Of a stretch of 64,000 nt of DNA, positions 48,285 to 57,451 are shown piece by piece. The stretch lies in the NCBI RefSeq assembly GCF_003671765.1, contig NZ_QPIB01000011.1:30174-94173 (forward strand), written 5' to 3'. A model generated the notes under the pieces. It did no database searches. It saw nothing but the letters and a program-made list of their open reading frames with translations, and was not told where the DNA came from. The stretch's first letter is position 1, and every line of letters starts with the position of its first letter. Made by a program: the position numbers and the translations under genes. Source of the stretch: Xenophilus sp. E41 (lineage in GTDB: Bacteria; Pseudomonadota; Gammaproteobacteria; Burkholderiales; Burkholderiaceae_C).

Positions 48285-49619
48285 TCAGCGTGCCATCAAT
48301 GCGCTGGCCATGGCGTGAAAGGCCGGCAGCGTGAGCGGGTCATTGCCGGCGTTCGCGGCGATCGGGTGCGCGGCGTAGCGCACGATCACCGTCTCGGCCT
48401 TCGGGTCGATGTAGATGCTCTGGCCATGGATGCCGCGCGCCATGTAGGCGCCATGGTCGTTGTGCGTGACCCACCACATGTCCTTGTACGACCAGCCGGG
48501 CAGCAGCGCGTAGCCCGCCTTGGCGAAGGCGGCGCGCTCGCCGCCGCGCGCGATCTCGGCCACGGCCGCCGCCGGGATCGCCTGCTGCCCGTTCACGCGG
48601 CCGCCGTTGCGCATGGCCTCGCCGAAGCGCGCCAGGTCGCGCAGCGTGGTGTTGAGCCCGCCGCCGCCGGATTCGGTGCCCACGCGGTCGACCATGAAGT
48701 ACGCATCCTGCTCGGCACCGATGCGCTGCCAGATCTTCTGGCTCAGCAGTTCGGCCAGGGACTGGTTGCTGGCGCGGCGCAGGATCCACGCCAGCACCTC
48801 GGCGTTGACCGTCTTGTAGGCGAAGGCATCGCCATGCGCGCCGTCCTTCTGCAGGGTCTTGAGGAAGTCGTAGAAGGTCTTCGGGCCCGCGTAGTCGGGG
48901 CCCTGCGGCAGCATGCCCCCGGCGCGGGCGTAGTCCCAGACCTCGGCCTTGGGATTGGCATAGTCCTCCGAGTACTTCACGCCGATGGTCATGTCCATCA
49001 CCTGGCGCACCGTGGCGTCGCCATAGGCGGTGCCGGCCATCTCGGGCAGGTAGCGCGTCACGGGCGCGGCGGGGTCGAGCTGGCCTTCGGCCACGAGGAT
49101 GGCCGCCAGCGTGCCGACGAAGGACTTGGTGACCGACATCGCGAGGTGAGGCCGCTGCGGCGTCAGCGCGCCGGCATAGCGTTCGAGCACCACCTGCCCG
49201 CGGTGCAGCACGAGGATGCCGTCGGTGTAGGTGCGTGCGAGCATCTGCTCGAAGTCCAGGTCCTCGCCGCTGCCGAGCGCCTTGAAGCGCACCTGCCGGG
49301 GATCGACCGGCGTGGCGGCCGCGGGCAGGGCCTGCGCGGCGCCGGGGCCGCGCCACACGTTGGCGGTGGGCACCAGCTCGCGGATGTGCGAGAAGGTCCA
49401 GCGCGTGCGCGGGTACACGTTGCCGCGCGGGTCGTCGAAGGTGATGAGCCTGTCCGGCGGCGGCGGGAAGCCCTGCATCCAGCCCAGTGCCTGGACCGAG
49501 GTGGCGGCAGGGTCGGGCAGCGGCGCCGGCGTGACGCCGGAGGACTGGGCGGTGGTGGTGTTCATGAAAGCGGCGCAGAGCGCGGCCACCGCGGTGGCCG
49601 CGAGACGAAAGGCGGGCAT
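48285..49619 (-). CDS. Exported serine hydrolase, beta-lactamase/6-aminohexanoate-dimer-hydrolase family
   Basis: The 444-residue product has a signal peptide (LAATAVAALCAAFM) and a penicillin-binding-like fold. Its SxxK motif is Ser152-Val-Thr-Lys155 in AMSVTKSFVG, and a YKTVNAEVLAW segment supplies the Tyr-x-Asn-like second motif. WTFSHIRELVPTANVWRG near residue 73 matches NylB/EstB-type enzymes, which hydrolyse linear amides or esters. It may act on a xenobiotic amide or ester in the periplasm. Enoyl-CoA hydratase and LysR genes lie upstream on the same strand. Confidence 0.85.
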   Translation of the reverse strand: MPAFRLAATAVAALCAAFMNTTTAQSSGVTPAPLPDPAATSVQALGWMQGFPPPPDRLITFDDPRGNVYPRTRWTFSHIRELVPTANVWRGPGAAQALPAAATPVDPRQVRFKALGSGEDLDFEQMLARTYTDGILVLHRGQVVLERYAGALTPQRPHLAMSVTKSFVGTLAAILVAEGQLDPAAPVTRYLPEMAGTAYGDATVRQVMDMTIGVKYSEDYANPKAEVWDYARAGGMLPQGPDYAGPKTFYDFLKTLQKDGAHGDAFAYKTVNAEVLAWILRRASNQSLAELLSQKIWQRIGAEQDAYFMVDRVGTESGGGGLNTTLRDLARFGEAMRNGGRVNGQQAIPAAAVAEIARGGERAAFAKAGYALLPGWSYKDMWWVTHNDHGAYMARGIHGQSIYIDPKAETVIVRYAAHPIAANAGNDPLTLPAFHAMASALMAR

Positions 49620-49709
49620 GGGAGCGATTCCTGATGATTGTGAAGGCGCCCCCGACGGCCGGCCGCCGGGGCGCGGGAGCGGGCCGTGCCTGGCGCGGAC
49701 GCCCGGCGC

Positions 49710-50531
49710 TCAGCGACCGGTGAAGCGCGGCGGCCGCTTCTCGATGAAGGCGCGCACGCCCTCGGCCGCATCCTCGCTGAAGATCAGCTTCTGCTTGACC
49801 GGCTCGAAGTCCTCCGTCGCGGCCACCGGCCCCTGCTCGATCGCCTTGACGACGTTCAGGCGCGTGGCCACCACGGCAAGCGGCGCCTGGGCCGCAATGC
49901 GCTCGGCGATCGCGAAGGCGGCGTCGAGCTGCTGGCCGGCCGGCACCACCTTCTGCACGAAGTTCAGGCGATAGGCCTCGGCGCTGTCGAACTCGTCCGC
50001 GGTGAGCAGGTGCAGCATCGCATTGCCCATGCCGGCGCGCTCGGCCATGCGCAGTGTGGCGCCGCCCGAGGCCATGATGTTGCGCGCCACTTCCAGCTGC
50101 GAGAAGCGGCAGTTGTCGGCCGCCACCGTGATGTCGGCCGCCAGCATGAGCTCGATGCCCACCGTGAAGCAGATGCCCTGCACGGCCGCCACCATCGGCT
50201 TGGTGCGGCGGCGGTAGCCCGGCTGGCCCATGTTGTGCGGCTCCACCAGCGTGCCGTCGGCCGGGATGGCCACGCCGCCGGCCTTCATGAACTCGGAGAT
50301 CACCGGCAGGTCCAACCCGGCGGTGAAATGGTCGCCGAAGGCGTGCAGCACGCCCACGCGCAAGGCGTCGTCGTCGTCCAGCCGGGTGTACGCCTCGGCC
50401 AGCTGACGGAACATGGCCGGCGTCCAGCCGTTGCGCTTGGCCGGGCGGTTGATGCCGATGAGCAGCACGTGGCCGCGCACCTCGGTGCTGATGCAGCCTT
50501 CGGCCGGTGGGGTGGGGGTCTGGATGTCCAT
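49710..50531 (-). CDS. Enoyl-CoA hydratase/isomerase (crotonase) family protein
   Basis: A 273-residue crotonase-fold enzyme with the oxyanion-hole segments LHAFGDHFTAGLDL and VAAVQGICFTVGIELMLAADI, and the EVARNIMASGG stretch. The usual catalytic Glu pair is not both obvious, so hydratase, isomerase or hydrolase activity cannot be decided. It lies between the NylB-like hydrolase (90-base gap) and a LysR gene on the same strand. Confidence 0.86.
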   Translation of the reverse strand: MDIQTPTPPAEGCISTEVRGHVLLIGINRPAKRNGWTPAMFRQLAEAYTRLDDDDALRVGVLHAFGDHFTAGLDLPVISEFMKAGGVAIPADGTLVEPHNMGQPGYRRRTKPMVAAVQGICFTVGIELMLAADITVAADNCRFSQLEVARNIMASGGATLRMAERAGMGNAMLHLLTADEFDSAEAYRLNFVQKVVPAGQQLDAAFAIAERIAAQAPLAVVATRLNVVKAIEQGPVAATEDFEPVKQKLIFSEDAAEGVRAFIEKRPPRFTGR

Positions 50532-50609
50532 GGGTGTCGAGTCTCCTGGCCCGAACCATAGTGGAACGCGGCGCGGCGGCCAGTCGCGTAGAGGACGACC
50601 GGGCGGCCG

Positions 50610-51587
50610 TCAGGCGGGCCGGTGCTTCATGCGGCGGGCGGTGGCGACCACCACCTCGCGCAAGGCCCGCACCGTCGGGTGGCCATCGAGTTCCTTGAGC
50701 GTGAAGAAGCTGACCGGCGGCAGGTTCCAGTTGAGCCGGTAGGGCAGGGCGGCCCAGCCGCTGGCGCGTTCCATTTCCTCCATGACGTCGCGGGCGAAGA
50801 TCGTGATGGCATTGGGCTCCTGGCGCAGCACCATCTCGATGCCGCGCAGCGAGGTGGTCTCCAGGATGGGCATCGGCGGCTGCACGCCCGCGCCGACGAA
50901 GACCGCGTTGTAGGTCCGGCGCATCGGCGTGTTGGGCGGCGGCAGGATCCAGTCGAGCTGTGCGAGCCGGGCCCAGTCCAGCGGGCCGCGCGACAGGCGC
51001 TTCACGTTGCGCGCGCCGACGATCAGGCAAGGCTCCTGCTCGTAGATCGCCTGCTGCACCAGCCCGCTCGCGTCGCCATCGTAGGAGCGGCCGATGGCGC
51101 AGTCGATCTCGCGCGCCAGCAGGTTCGCCACCAGCTCGTCCGTCGTGCCTTCGCGCACCATCACCGAGATGCGCGGCGAGCGGTCGAGCAGGTGGGTGAG
51201 CGCGGCCGACATCAGCTGCTGCGGCACCTGCTGCGTCAGGCCCAGCCGCAGGCGGCCGCTGCGGCCCGCCTCGATCGAGGTCAGCACCCGCGTCGTGGCC
51301 TCCAGTTCCGCAAGCCACCGGCGCGCATAGTCGAGCACCGCATCGCCGGCCGGCGTGGGCAACAGCCCGCGACTGCTGCGCGTGAACAGGGTGCTGCCGA
51401 AGATGTCTTCCACCTCGTGCAGCGCCTTCGTGATCGCGGGCTGGCTCAGATGCATCTCGGCCGCGACGCGGCCCAGCGAGCGGTGGCGGTCGATGGTCTG
51501 CAGCAGCGCCAGCTGCCGCAGCTTCAAGCGTGACAGCAGTGCGTGCTGCAGCTCGCTGGCGGGATCTTTCGCGTTCGGCATGCCCAT
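50610..51587 (-). CDS. LysR-family regulator (PcaQ/GbpR-like subgroup)
   Basis: The 325-residue protein has a LysR helix-turn-helix (LKLRQLALLQTIDRHRSLGR to here; then AAEMHLSQPAITKALHEVEDIFG) and an effector domain. KLRQL at the start and LSQPAITKALHE are typical of the PcaQ/GbpR/CbbR-like subgroup regulating aromatic or sugar-acid genes. It is divergent from the seven-gene catabolic operon and upstream of the enoyl-CoA hydratase gene, and is the likely controller of both. Its start codon overlaps a dyad. Confidence 0.88.
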   Translation of the reverse strand: MGMPNAKDPASELQHALLSRLKLRQLALLQTIDRHRSLGRVAAEMHLSQPAITKALHEVEDIFGSTLFTRSSRGLLPTPAGDAVLDYARRWLAELEATTRVLTSIEAGRSGRLRLGLTQQVPQQLMSAALTHLLDRSPRISVMVREGTTDELVANLLAREIDCAIGRSYDGDASGLVQQAIYEQEPCLIVGARNVKRLSRGPLDWARLAQLDWILPPPNTPMRRTYNAVFVGAGVQPPMPILETTSLRGIEMVLRQEPNAITIFARDVMEEMERASGWAALPYRLNWNLPPVSFFTLKELDGHPTVRALREVVVATARRMKHRPA

Positions 51588-51649
51588 AACTCTCCAGTTA
51601 TCGGTCCATCAGAAATTATTTCATTTTGGTGAATCGACGGTCCTAGACT
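51586..51649. promoter_or_regulatory. Regulatory dyads between lysR and the catabolic operon
   Basis: ATAACT-CTCC-AGTTAT (51586-51601) is a perfect 6-bp inverted repeat overlapping the lysR start codon. GAAAT-T-ATTTC (51612-51622) is a second palindrome 11 bases on. A TAGACT -10-like hexamer (51644-51649) precedes the GAF-protein ATG at 51656. This layout fits a LysR recognition site plus activation site, with autorepression. Confidence 0.65.
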
Positions 51650-51655
51650 TTTTGC

Positions 51656-52228
51656 ATGGACACCCAAGAACCGAGCGCACGCTCCCCTGTCACGGCAGAG
51701 TTCCTCGACACGCTGGCGGGTGCCGCCGACGCGGCGCAGGCGCTGTCGCAGATCGACGCCCGCCGCGCCCGGATCGCCGGCGGCGGCATCTTCAGCATCC
51801 AGCAGAACGTGACGTGCGTCGACGACGCGCCGGGCCAGGTGCTGCTGCGCCGCTTCTATTCGTCGGCCGCCGGCACATTTCCGGTCAACGGCGCCAAGCG
51901 CAAGACCCTGACGCGCTGGACGCAGCGCCTGTTCGTCGAAGGCCGCCCCTTCATCGGCGAGGGCGAGGCGACGCTGGCCAAGTACTTCGACGATTTCGAC
52001 CAGATGCGCGCCTTCGGCCTGCGCAGCGTGGTCAACGTGCCGCTGATGCAGGGGCCGCTGTGCTACGCGACCTTCAACGTCTTCGGCACGGCCGCGCGGT
52101 GGCAGCCGGAACAGGTCTTGGCGTTCCGGCTGCTGGCGCTGGCGGCGGCGCGGTGGGTGCCGGTCGCGCCCGGCCTGAGCTATCGCTTCGACGCCACCGA
52201 GCCGGCAGACGCCGGTGCCGCCGCCTGA
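51656..52228 (+). CDS. GAF-domain protein
   Basis: A 190-residue soluble protein whose body fits a single GAF-like fold (about residues 15-170, with FSIQQNVTCVDDAPGQVLLRRFYSS, quoted in part, and RSVVNVPLMQGPLCYATFNVFG). It has no output domain. It is first in the operon, so it may bind the pathway substrate or modulate the regulator; this is an inference. The next gene starts 28 bases later. Confidence 0.75.
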   Translation: MDTQEPSARSPVTAEFLDTLAGAADAAQALSQIDARRARIAGGGIFSIQQNVTCVDDAPGQVLLRRFYSSAAGTFPVNGAKRKTLTRWTQRLFVEGRPFIGEGEATLAKYFDDFDQMRAFGLRSVVNVPLMQGPLCYATFNVFGTAARWQPEQVLAFRLLALAAARWVPVAPGLSYRFDATEPADAGAAA

Positions 52229-52256
52229 GCGCGGCAGGTACGAGAGGAGCCGCGCC

Positions 52257-52664
52257 ATGCCCGTCCACGCACTGCATCACTTCACCATCCGCTGCACCCC
52301 CGGGGAGCTGCCGCCGCTGCTCGACTTCTATACCCGCGTGATGCGGCTGACCGTCGGGGCGCGACCGGACATCCCGGGGCCGGGTGCGTGGCTGTACGCC
52401 GACGGGCAGCCCATCGTGCACCTCTACGCCCACCTCGCGGGCGCCGACATGCCGGTGGAGCCGCCGACCGGCCATGTCGACCACATCTCGTTCCGCGCGC
52501 ACGGCCTCGAGGAGATGCGCACCCATCTGCGCGCATCGGGCATCGCCTTCACCGAGGCGCCGATCCCCGGCTGGGCGATCCACCAGCTCTTCCTGCACGA
52601 CCCGCGCGGCCTGCGCATCGAGATGACTTTCTGGATGGACCAGGAAGAGGGAGTCGCGGCATGA
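52257..52664 (+). CDS. VOC-superfamily metalloenzyme (glyoxalase/dioxygenase fold)
   Basis: A 135-residue single VOC module. Candidate metal ligands are His in LHHFTIRC (residue 6 or 7), His in HVDHISF (about residue 76-79) and Glu in LRIEMTF (near residue 122), the usual His/His/Glu set. Small VOC proteins include isomerases, epimerases and type I dioxygenase-like enzymes. ATG 52257 follows GAGAGGAG. Its stop overlaps the next start (ATGA). Confidence 0.82.
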   Translation: MPVHALHHFTIRCTPGELPPLLDFYTRVMRLTVGARPDIPGPGAWLYADGQPIVHLYAHLAGADMPVEPPTGHVDHISFRAHGLEEMRTHLRASGIAFTEAPIPGWAIHQLFLHDPRGLRIEMTFWMDQEEGVAA

Positions 52665-53448
52665 CGCGCTTCGTGCAGGCCGGCGAGGTGCGGGTCGCCT
52701 TCGACATCGAGGGCCAGGGCGATCCGCTGCTCCTGATGCACGGGGCCGAGGCCTCGCGGCAGATGTTCGCCGCGCTGGTGCCGCTGCTCGCGCCCCACTT
52801 CACCGTGATCGCCTACGACCAGCGCGATTGCGGCGAGACCGAGGCACCGGAGCGTCCCTCCACCCTCGCCGATCTGGCCCGCGACGCGCAGCAGCTCATC
52901 CTGGCCCTGGGCTTCCGGCGTGCCCACGTGTTCGGCTCGTCCTTCGGCGGCCGTGTGGCGCAGGCGCTGGCCTTGCTGCATCCGCGTGCGGTCGACCAAC
53001 TCGTGCTCGGCAGCACCTGGCCATTGCCGCGGCCCTACGAGGAGCTGTGCCCGGACGCGCGCCACCTGGCCGAACTGCGTGCGGGGTTGCCGGCCACGGC
53101 CGAGGAACTGGCGACCTGGTTCTTTCCCGAGGACTTCCTGCGCACGCGGCCCGAACTGAGGCGCCTCTTCGCCGGCGCGCGGCCGGCCTCGGCACGCTCG
53201 CTGCGGCGCGGCGAGACGGTGCGCACCACGCTCGAGCGCGGCGTCGCCGACATCGTCGCGCCCACGCTGGTGCTGGCCGGGGAACTCGACCGCGTGGTGC
53301 CGCCGAGCGTCACCCTGTCGATGGCCGGCCGCATCCGCAGTTCCGATGCGGTGCTGCTGCCCGGCGTCGGCCATGTCACCGCACTGCAGGCGCCGCAGGT
53401 GCTGGCGCAGCACATCCTCCGATTCCTCCGTCCCGAAGGAGCCAAGCC

Positions 53449-53452
<4 letters not shown>
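52661..53452 (+). CDS. Alpha/beta-hydrolase
   Basis: The 263-residue enzyme has nucleophile elbow GSSFG with Ser94, an oxyanion LLMHGAE region (His28), acid Asp in LAGELDRVVP and His in LPGVGHVTAL. Such enzymes hydrolyse carbon-carbon bonds of ring-cleavage products, esters or lactones. Overlaps with both the VOC gene (ATGA) and the ABC ATPase gene (ATGA) show tight coupling in the operon. Confidence 0.88.
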
Positions 53453-54249
<797 letters not shown>

Positions 54250-54260
54250 CTGGGGCTTCC

Positions 54261-55166
54261 ATGACCACCGCCATGCTCGCCAACAACGCTTCCGTCCCCG
54301 AGGCCGCCGCGCCCGCCGACGCCACCGCCGCCGTCCCGCGCCCCGCCACCCGGCCCCGGCGCCGCGCCAACCCTTTCGCCTCGACGCGGGTGCAGTCGCT
54401 GTTGCTGCTCGTCGTGCTGCTGGGCGCGTGGGAAGGCGCCGTGCGCCTGTTCAAGGTGTCCGCGAACCTGATGCCGCCGGTCAGCGACATCGCCGTTGCA
54501 CTCTGGCGCGGCCTGGCCACCGGCCCGATGGCGAAGGACGGCTTCTGGTACCACGGCGGCGTGACCGTGGCCGAGATCCTGCTGGGCTTTCTCATCGGCA
54601 GCGGCGTGGGCCTGGCCATCGGCATCGTGGTGTCGCAGATGCCGAGGGTGGAGGCCCTGCTGGAGCCCTACGTGGCGGCACTGCAGAGCGTGCCCAAGGT
54701 GGCCATCGCGCCGATCATCGTGGTGTGGCTGGGCTTCGGCATCGGCTCCAAGGTGATGATCATCTGCCTGCTCACCTTCTTCCCGGTGCTGGTGACCAGC
54801 ATCGCCGGCTTCAAGGCCGTGGACGCCGACCGCATCGACCTGCTGCGCTCCCTGTCGGCCACGCGCTGGCAGATCTTCCGCAAGGCCAAGTTCCCCAGCG
54901 CGCTGCCCTACATCTTCGCGGGGCTCAACATGGCGGCCGCCTTCAGCGTGGTGGGGGCGGTGGTTGGCGAATTCGTCGGCGCGCAGGCCGGGCTGGGCGT
55001 GCTCATCCTGCAGATGGAAGCCCAGGCGGACACCGGCGGCAGCTTCGCGGTGTGCGTGGTGCTGTCGGTCATCGGCATCGTGATGACCGACGTGCTGCGC
55101 CGCATCCAGCGCCGCGTGCTGCACTGGATGCCCGCCGACACCTCCCAGCGCACGGTCAGCGTGTGA
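54261..55166 (+). CDS. ABC importer permease (nitrate/sulfonate/taurine type)
   Basis: A 301-residue inner-membrane protein with about six hydrophobic helices after a charged Pro/Ala-rich tail of 35 residues. The EAA-type coupling loop is SLSATRWQIFRKAKFPSALPYIFAG (quoted in part; about residues 195-220). It pairs with the ATPase encoded 11 bases upstream. Confidence 0.92.
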   Translation: MTTAMLANNASVPEAAAPADATAAVPRPATRPRRRANPFASTRVQSLLLLVVLLGAWEGAVRLFKVSANLMPPVSDIAVALWRGLATGPMAKDGFWYHGGVTVAEILLGFLIGSGVGLAIGIVVSQMPRVEALLEPYVAALQSVPKVAIAPIIVVWLGFGIGSKVMIICLLTFFPVLVTSIAGFKAVDADRIDLLRSLSATRWQIFRKAKFPSALPYIFAGLNMAAAFSVVGAVVGEFVGAQAGLGVLILQMEAQADTGGSFAVCVVLSVIGIVMTDVLRRIQRRVLHWMPADTSQRTVSV

Positions 55167-55206
55167 CCGCCGCACCCCCCGCTTTCCATTCGTGAAGGAG
55201 TGAGCC

Positions 55207-56304
55207 ATGTTGAATCGTCGTGATTTCGGTCTGGGCCTGGGCGCCCTCGGCCTGGGCGCCGGCCTGCCGGCCTTGGCGCAGAACGTGCGGCTGATGAGGC
55301 TGGCGAACACCGCCGCCGTCAACGACCCGCAGCAGAGCTTCGTCACCGCGGGGCAGCATCCGCGGCTGAACTTCTACAAGCCGAACGGCGTCGATCCGGA
55401 GTACGTCAACATGTCCAGCATGACCCAGGCCCTGCAGAGCCTGCGCGCCGGGCACGTCGAATTCGGGCCGGCGGTGCCGGGCATCCTGCTGCCTGCCATG
55501 GCGAAGGACCCGTCGCTCGATCTGGTGAGCGTCTACAAATGGCTGCCCGGCAACGCGAACACCGTGGTGGTCAAGCCCTCCAGCCCGATCCAATCGGTGG
55601 CCGACCTGGCCGGCAAGCGCATCGGCGTGCGCAGCCAGGGCGATGCTGGCGTGGTCGTGCTCAAGGCCATGCTGGCCGAGCTGGGCCTGAAGGACGACCG
55701 ATGCGAATACATCGCCATCGGCGACGGCGCGCCGGCCGGTGCCGCGATCGACGGCGACCGCGTGGACGCGATGGTGGCTTTCGACACCGCCACCGCACGT
55801 ATCGAGCTGGTCGGCACCCCGCTGCGATACGTGCCGCTGACCCCGAAATTCGCCCAGCTGGGCTCGGGCTGGCTGTGCGTGCCGCGCAAGCTGCTCAAGG
55901 AGGACCGGAAGGCCGTGGTGGCGCTGTTCCAGGGCATCGCCAAGTCGACCATCTTCTCGAACGCCAACCTCGACGCGGCGATCGACCTGCACTGGGCCGT
56001 GTACCCCGAGAGCAAGCCCAAGGGCCGCAGCCTGGAAGAGGCGCGCAAGGAGCTGAACTTCATCCTCAAGGACCGCAAGAACAGCTGGATGCGCCGCCCC
56101 GACGACCCGGACCAGCGCATGGGCGCCTCGTCGCTCGCCGAGTGGAAGGCCAACATCGAGCTGGCAGCCGAGAGCAGCAAGAACCCGAAGCTGGCCGCCG
56201 AGCTGGGCGACCCCAACCGCCTGTTCACCAACGAGCTCATCGACGACATCAACGCCTTCGACAAGAAAGCGGTGATCGACATGGCCCGCTCGTTCAAGCT
56301 CTAG
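55207..56304 (+). CDS. ABC importer substrate-binding protein (NMT1/SsuA-like)
   Basis: A 365-residue periplasmic protein. The N-terminus NRRDFGLGLGALGLGAGLPALAQ has an RR motif that may be Tat-type. The body has VNMSSMTQALQSLRAGHVEFGPA, VKPSSPIQSVADLAGKRIGVRSQGD (quoted in part) and the typical lobe pattern of nitrate/sulfonate/thiamine-precursor binders. The ligand is unknown; the adjacent FAD monooxygenase suggests an organic substrate that is then hydroxylated. The gene follows the permease gene by 40 bases behind GAAGGAG. Confidence 0.9.
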   Translation: MLNRRDFGLGLGALGLGAGLPALAQNVRLMRLANTAAVNDPQQSFVTAGQHPRLNFYKPNGVDPEYVNMSSMTQALQSLRAGHVEFGPAVPGILLPAMAKDPSLDLVSVYKWLPGNANTVVVKPSSPIQSVADLAGKRIGVRSQGDAGVVVLKAMLAELGLKDDRCEYIAIGDGAPAGAAIDGDRVDAMVAFDTATARIELVGTPLRYVPLTPKFAQLGSGWLCVPRKLLKEDRKAVVALFQGIAKSTIFSNANLDAAIDLHWAVYPESKPKGRSLEEARKELNFILKDRKNSWMRRPDDPDQRMGASSLAEWKANIELAAESSKNPKLAAELGDPNRLFTNELIDDINAFDKKAVIDMARSFKL

Positions 56305-56323
56305 TCACCCGAGGAGCCTCCCC

Positions 56324-57451
56324 ATGGACGTTCTCGTTTCCGGCGCCAGCATGGCGGGCCTCTCGGCCGCGTACTGGTTCGCACGGCTGGGCCATCGCGT
56401 GTGCGTGGTCGAGCGCGCCGAGGGCCTGCGACCTGGCGGCGCACCCATCGACGTGCGCGGCAGGGCGCTGGGCACGGCGCAGCGCATGGGCATCCTCGGC
56501 GCCATCGAGGCGCAGAAGGTGAGCCTCATCGAACCCGCCCCCGTGCTCGACGGCCACGGGCAGCAGGTCGCCACGCTCGACCTGCGCTGGTTCGCCAACG
56601 AGACCGACGAGGACGTCGAGATCACCCGCGACCGGCTCAACCGCATCCTGCGCGAAGCCATTCCCGAGGGCGTCGAATTCCGCTTCAAGCTGTCGATCGC
56701 GTCGCTGGTCGACGGGCCCGGGGGCGTGGAGGTCGCGTTCAGCGATGGCGGGCGCGGTCGCTACGACCTGGTGGTGGGCGCCGACGGCCTGCATTCCAAC
56801 GTGCGCAGGCTCGCCTTCGGCCCGGAGAAGGACTATGTGCGGCACTTCGGCCACTACGTCGCACTGGTCGACCTGCCCGCCGAGCGCGACTGGCAGCGTG
56901 CGATGCTCAACGTGCCGGGCCTCACGATCGCGGTGCGCAATGCGGGCGACGGCCCGCAGGCCATGATGCTCGCGGCCAGCCCGCCGATCGACTACGACTG
57001 GCGCGACCTCGACGCGCAACGGCGGTTGATCGCGCAGTTCCTGTCGCGCGTCGATGCCTGGCAGGTGCCCGCCCTGCGTGCGGCCTTCGCCGACCCCGCG
57101 GCGCGCGGCTTCTACTTCGATTCGGTGAGCCAGACCCACATGCCGAGCTGGACGCGCGGAAGGGTCGCGGTGATCGGCGATGCGGGACATTGCGCGGCTC
57201 TGCTCTCGGGCATGGGCACCACGCTGGCCATGGTGTCGGCCGAACTGCTGGCGAGCACGTGGACCGCGCACGGTGGCGACATGGACGCCGCATCGCCCGA
57301 CTACCACGCGCAGCTGCGCCCCTACGTGGCGCAGTGCCAGGCCTTCGCCCACGAGGGCGCGCCGATCATGGTGCCGCCCACGCAGGACGCGCTGGACCGG
57401 CGCAATGCGCAGTTCCGGGCCTATGCGGCGCAGCACGCCGCCGCGGCCTAG
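56324..57451 (+). CDS. FAD-dependent aromatic-type monooxygenase
   Basis: The 375-residue flavoprotein has an N-terminal FAD site SGASMAGLSAAYWFARLGHRV (quoted to 20; the GxGxxG is here GASMAG), a DG motif VGADGLHSNVRR and the second FAD motif VAVIGDAGHC. These define class A flavin hydroxylases such as salicylate or p-hydroxybenzoate hydroxylase. It is last in the operon, 19 bases after the binding protein gene, and its stop overlaps the convergent gene by CTAG. It probably oxygenates the imported substrate. Confidence 0.88.
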   Translation: MDVLVSGASMAGLSAAYWFARLGHRVCVVERAEGLRPGGAPIDVRGRALGTAQRMGILGAIEAQKVSLIEPAPVLDGHGQQVATLDLRWFANETDEDVEITRDRLNRILREAIPEGVEFRFKLSIASLVDGPGGVEVAFSDGGRGRYDLVVGADGLHSNVRRLAFGPEKDYVRHFGHYVALVDLPAERDWQRAMLNVPGLTIAVRNAGDGPQAMMLAASPPIDYDWRDLDAQRRLIAQFLSRVDAWQVPALRAAFADPAARGFYFDSVSQTHMPSWTRGRVAVIGDAGHCAALLSGMGTTLAMVSAELLASTWTAHGGDMDAASPDYHAQLRPYVAQCQAFAHEGAPIMVPPTQDALDRRNAQFRAYAAQHAAAA

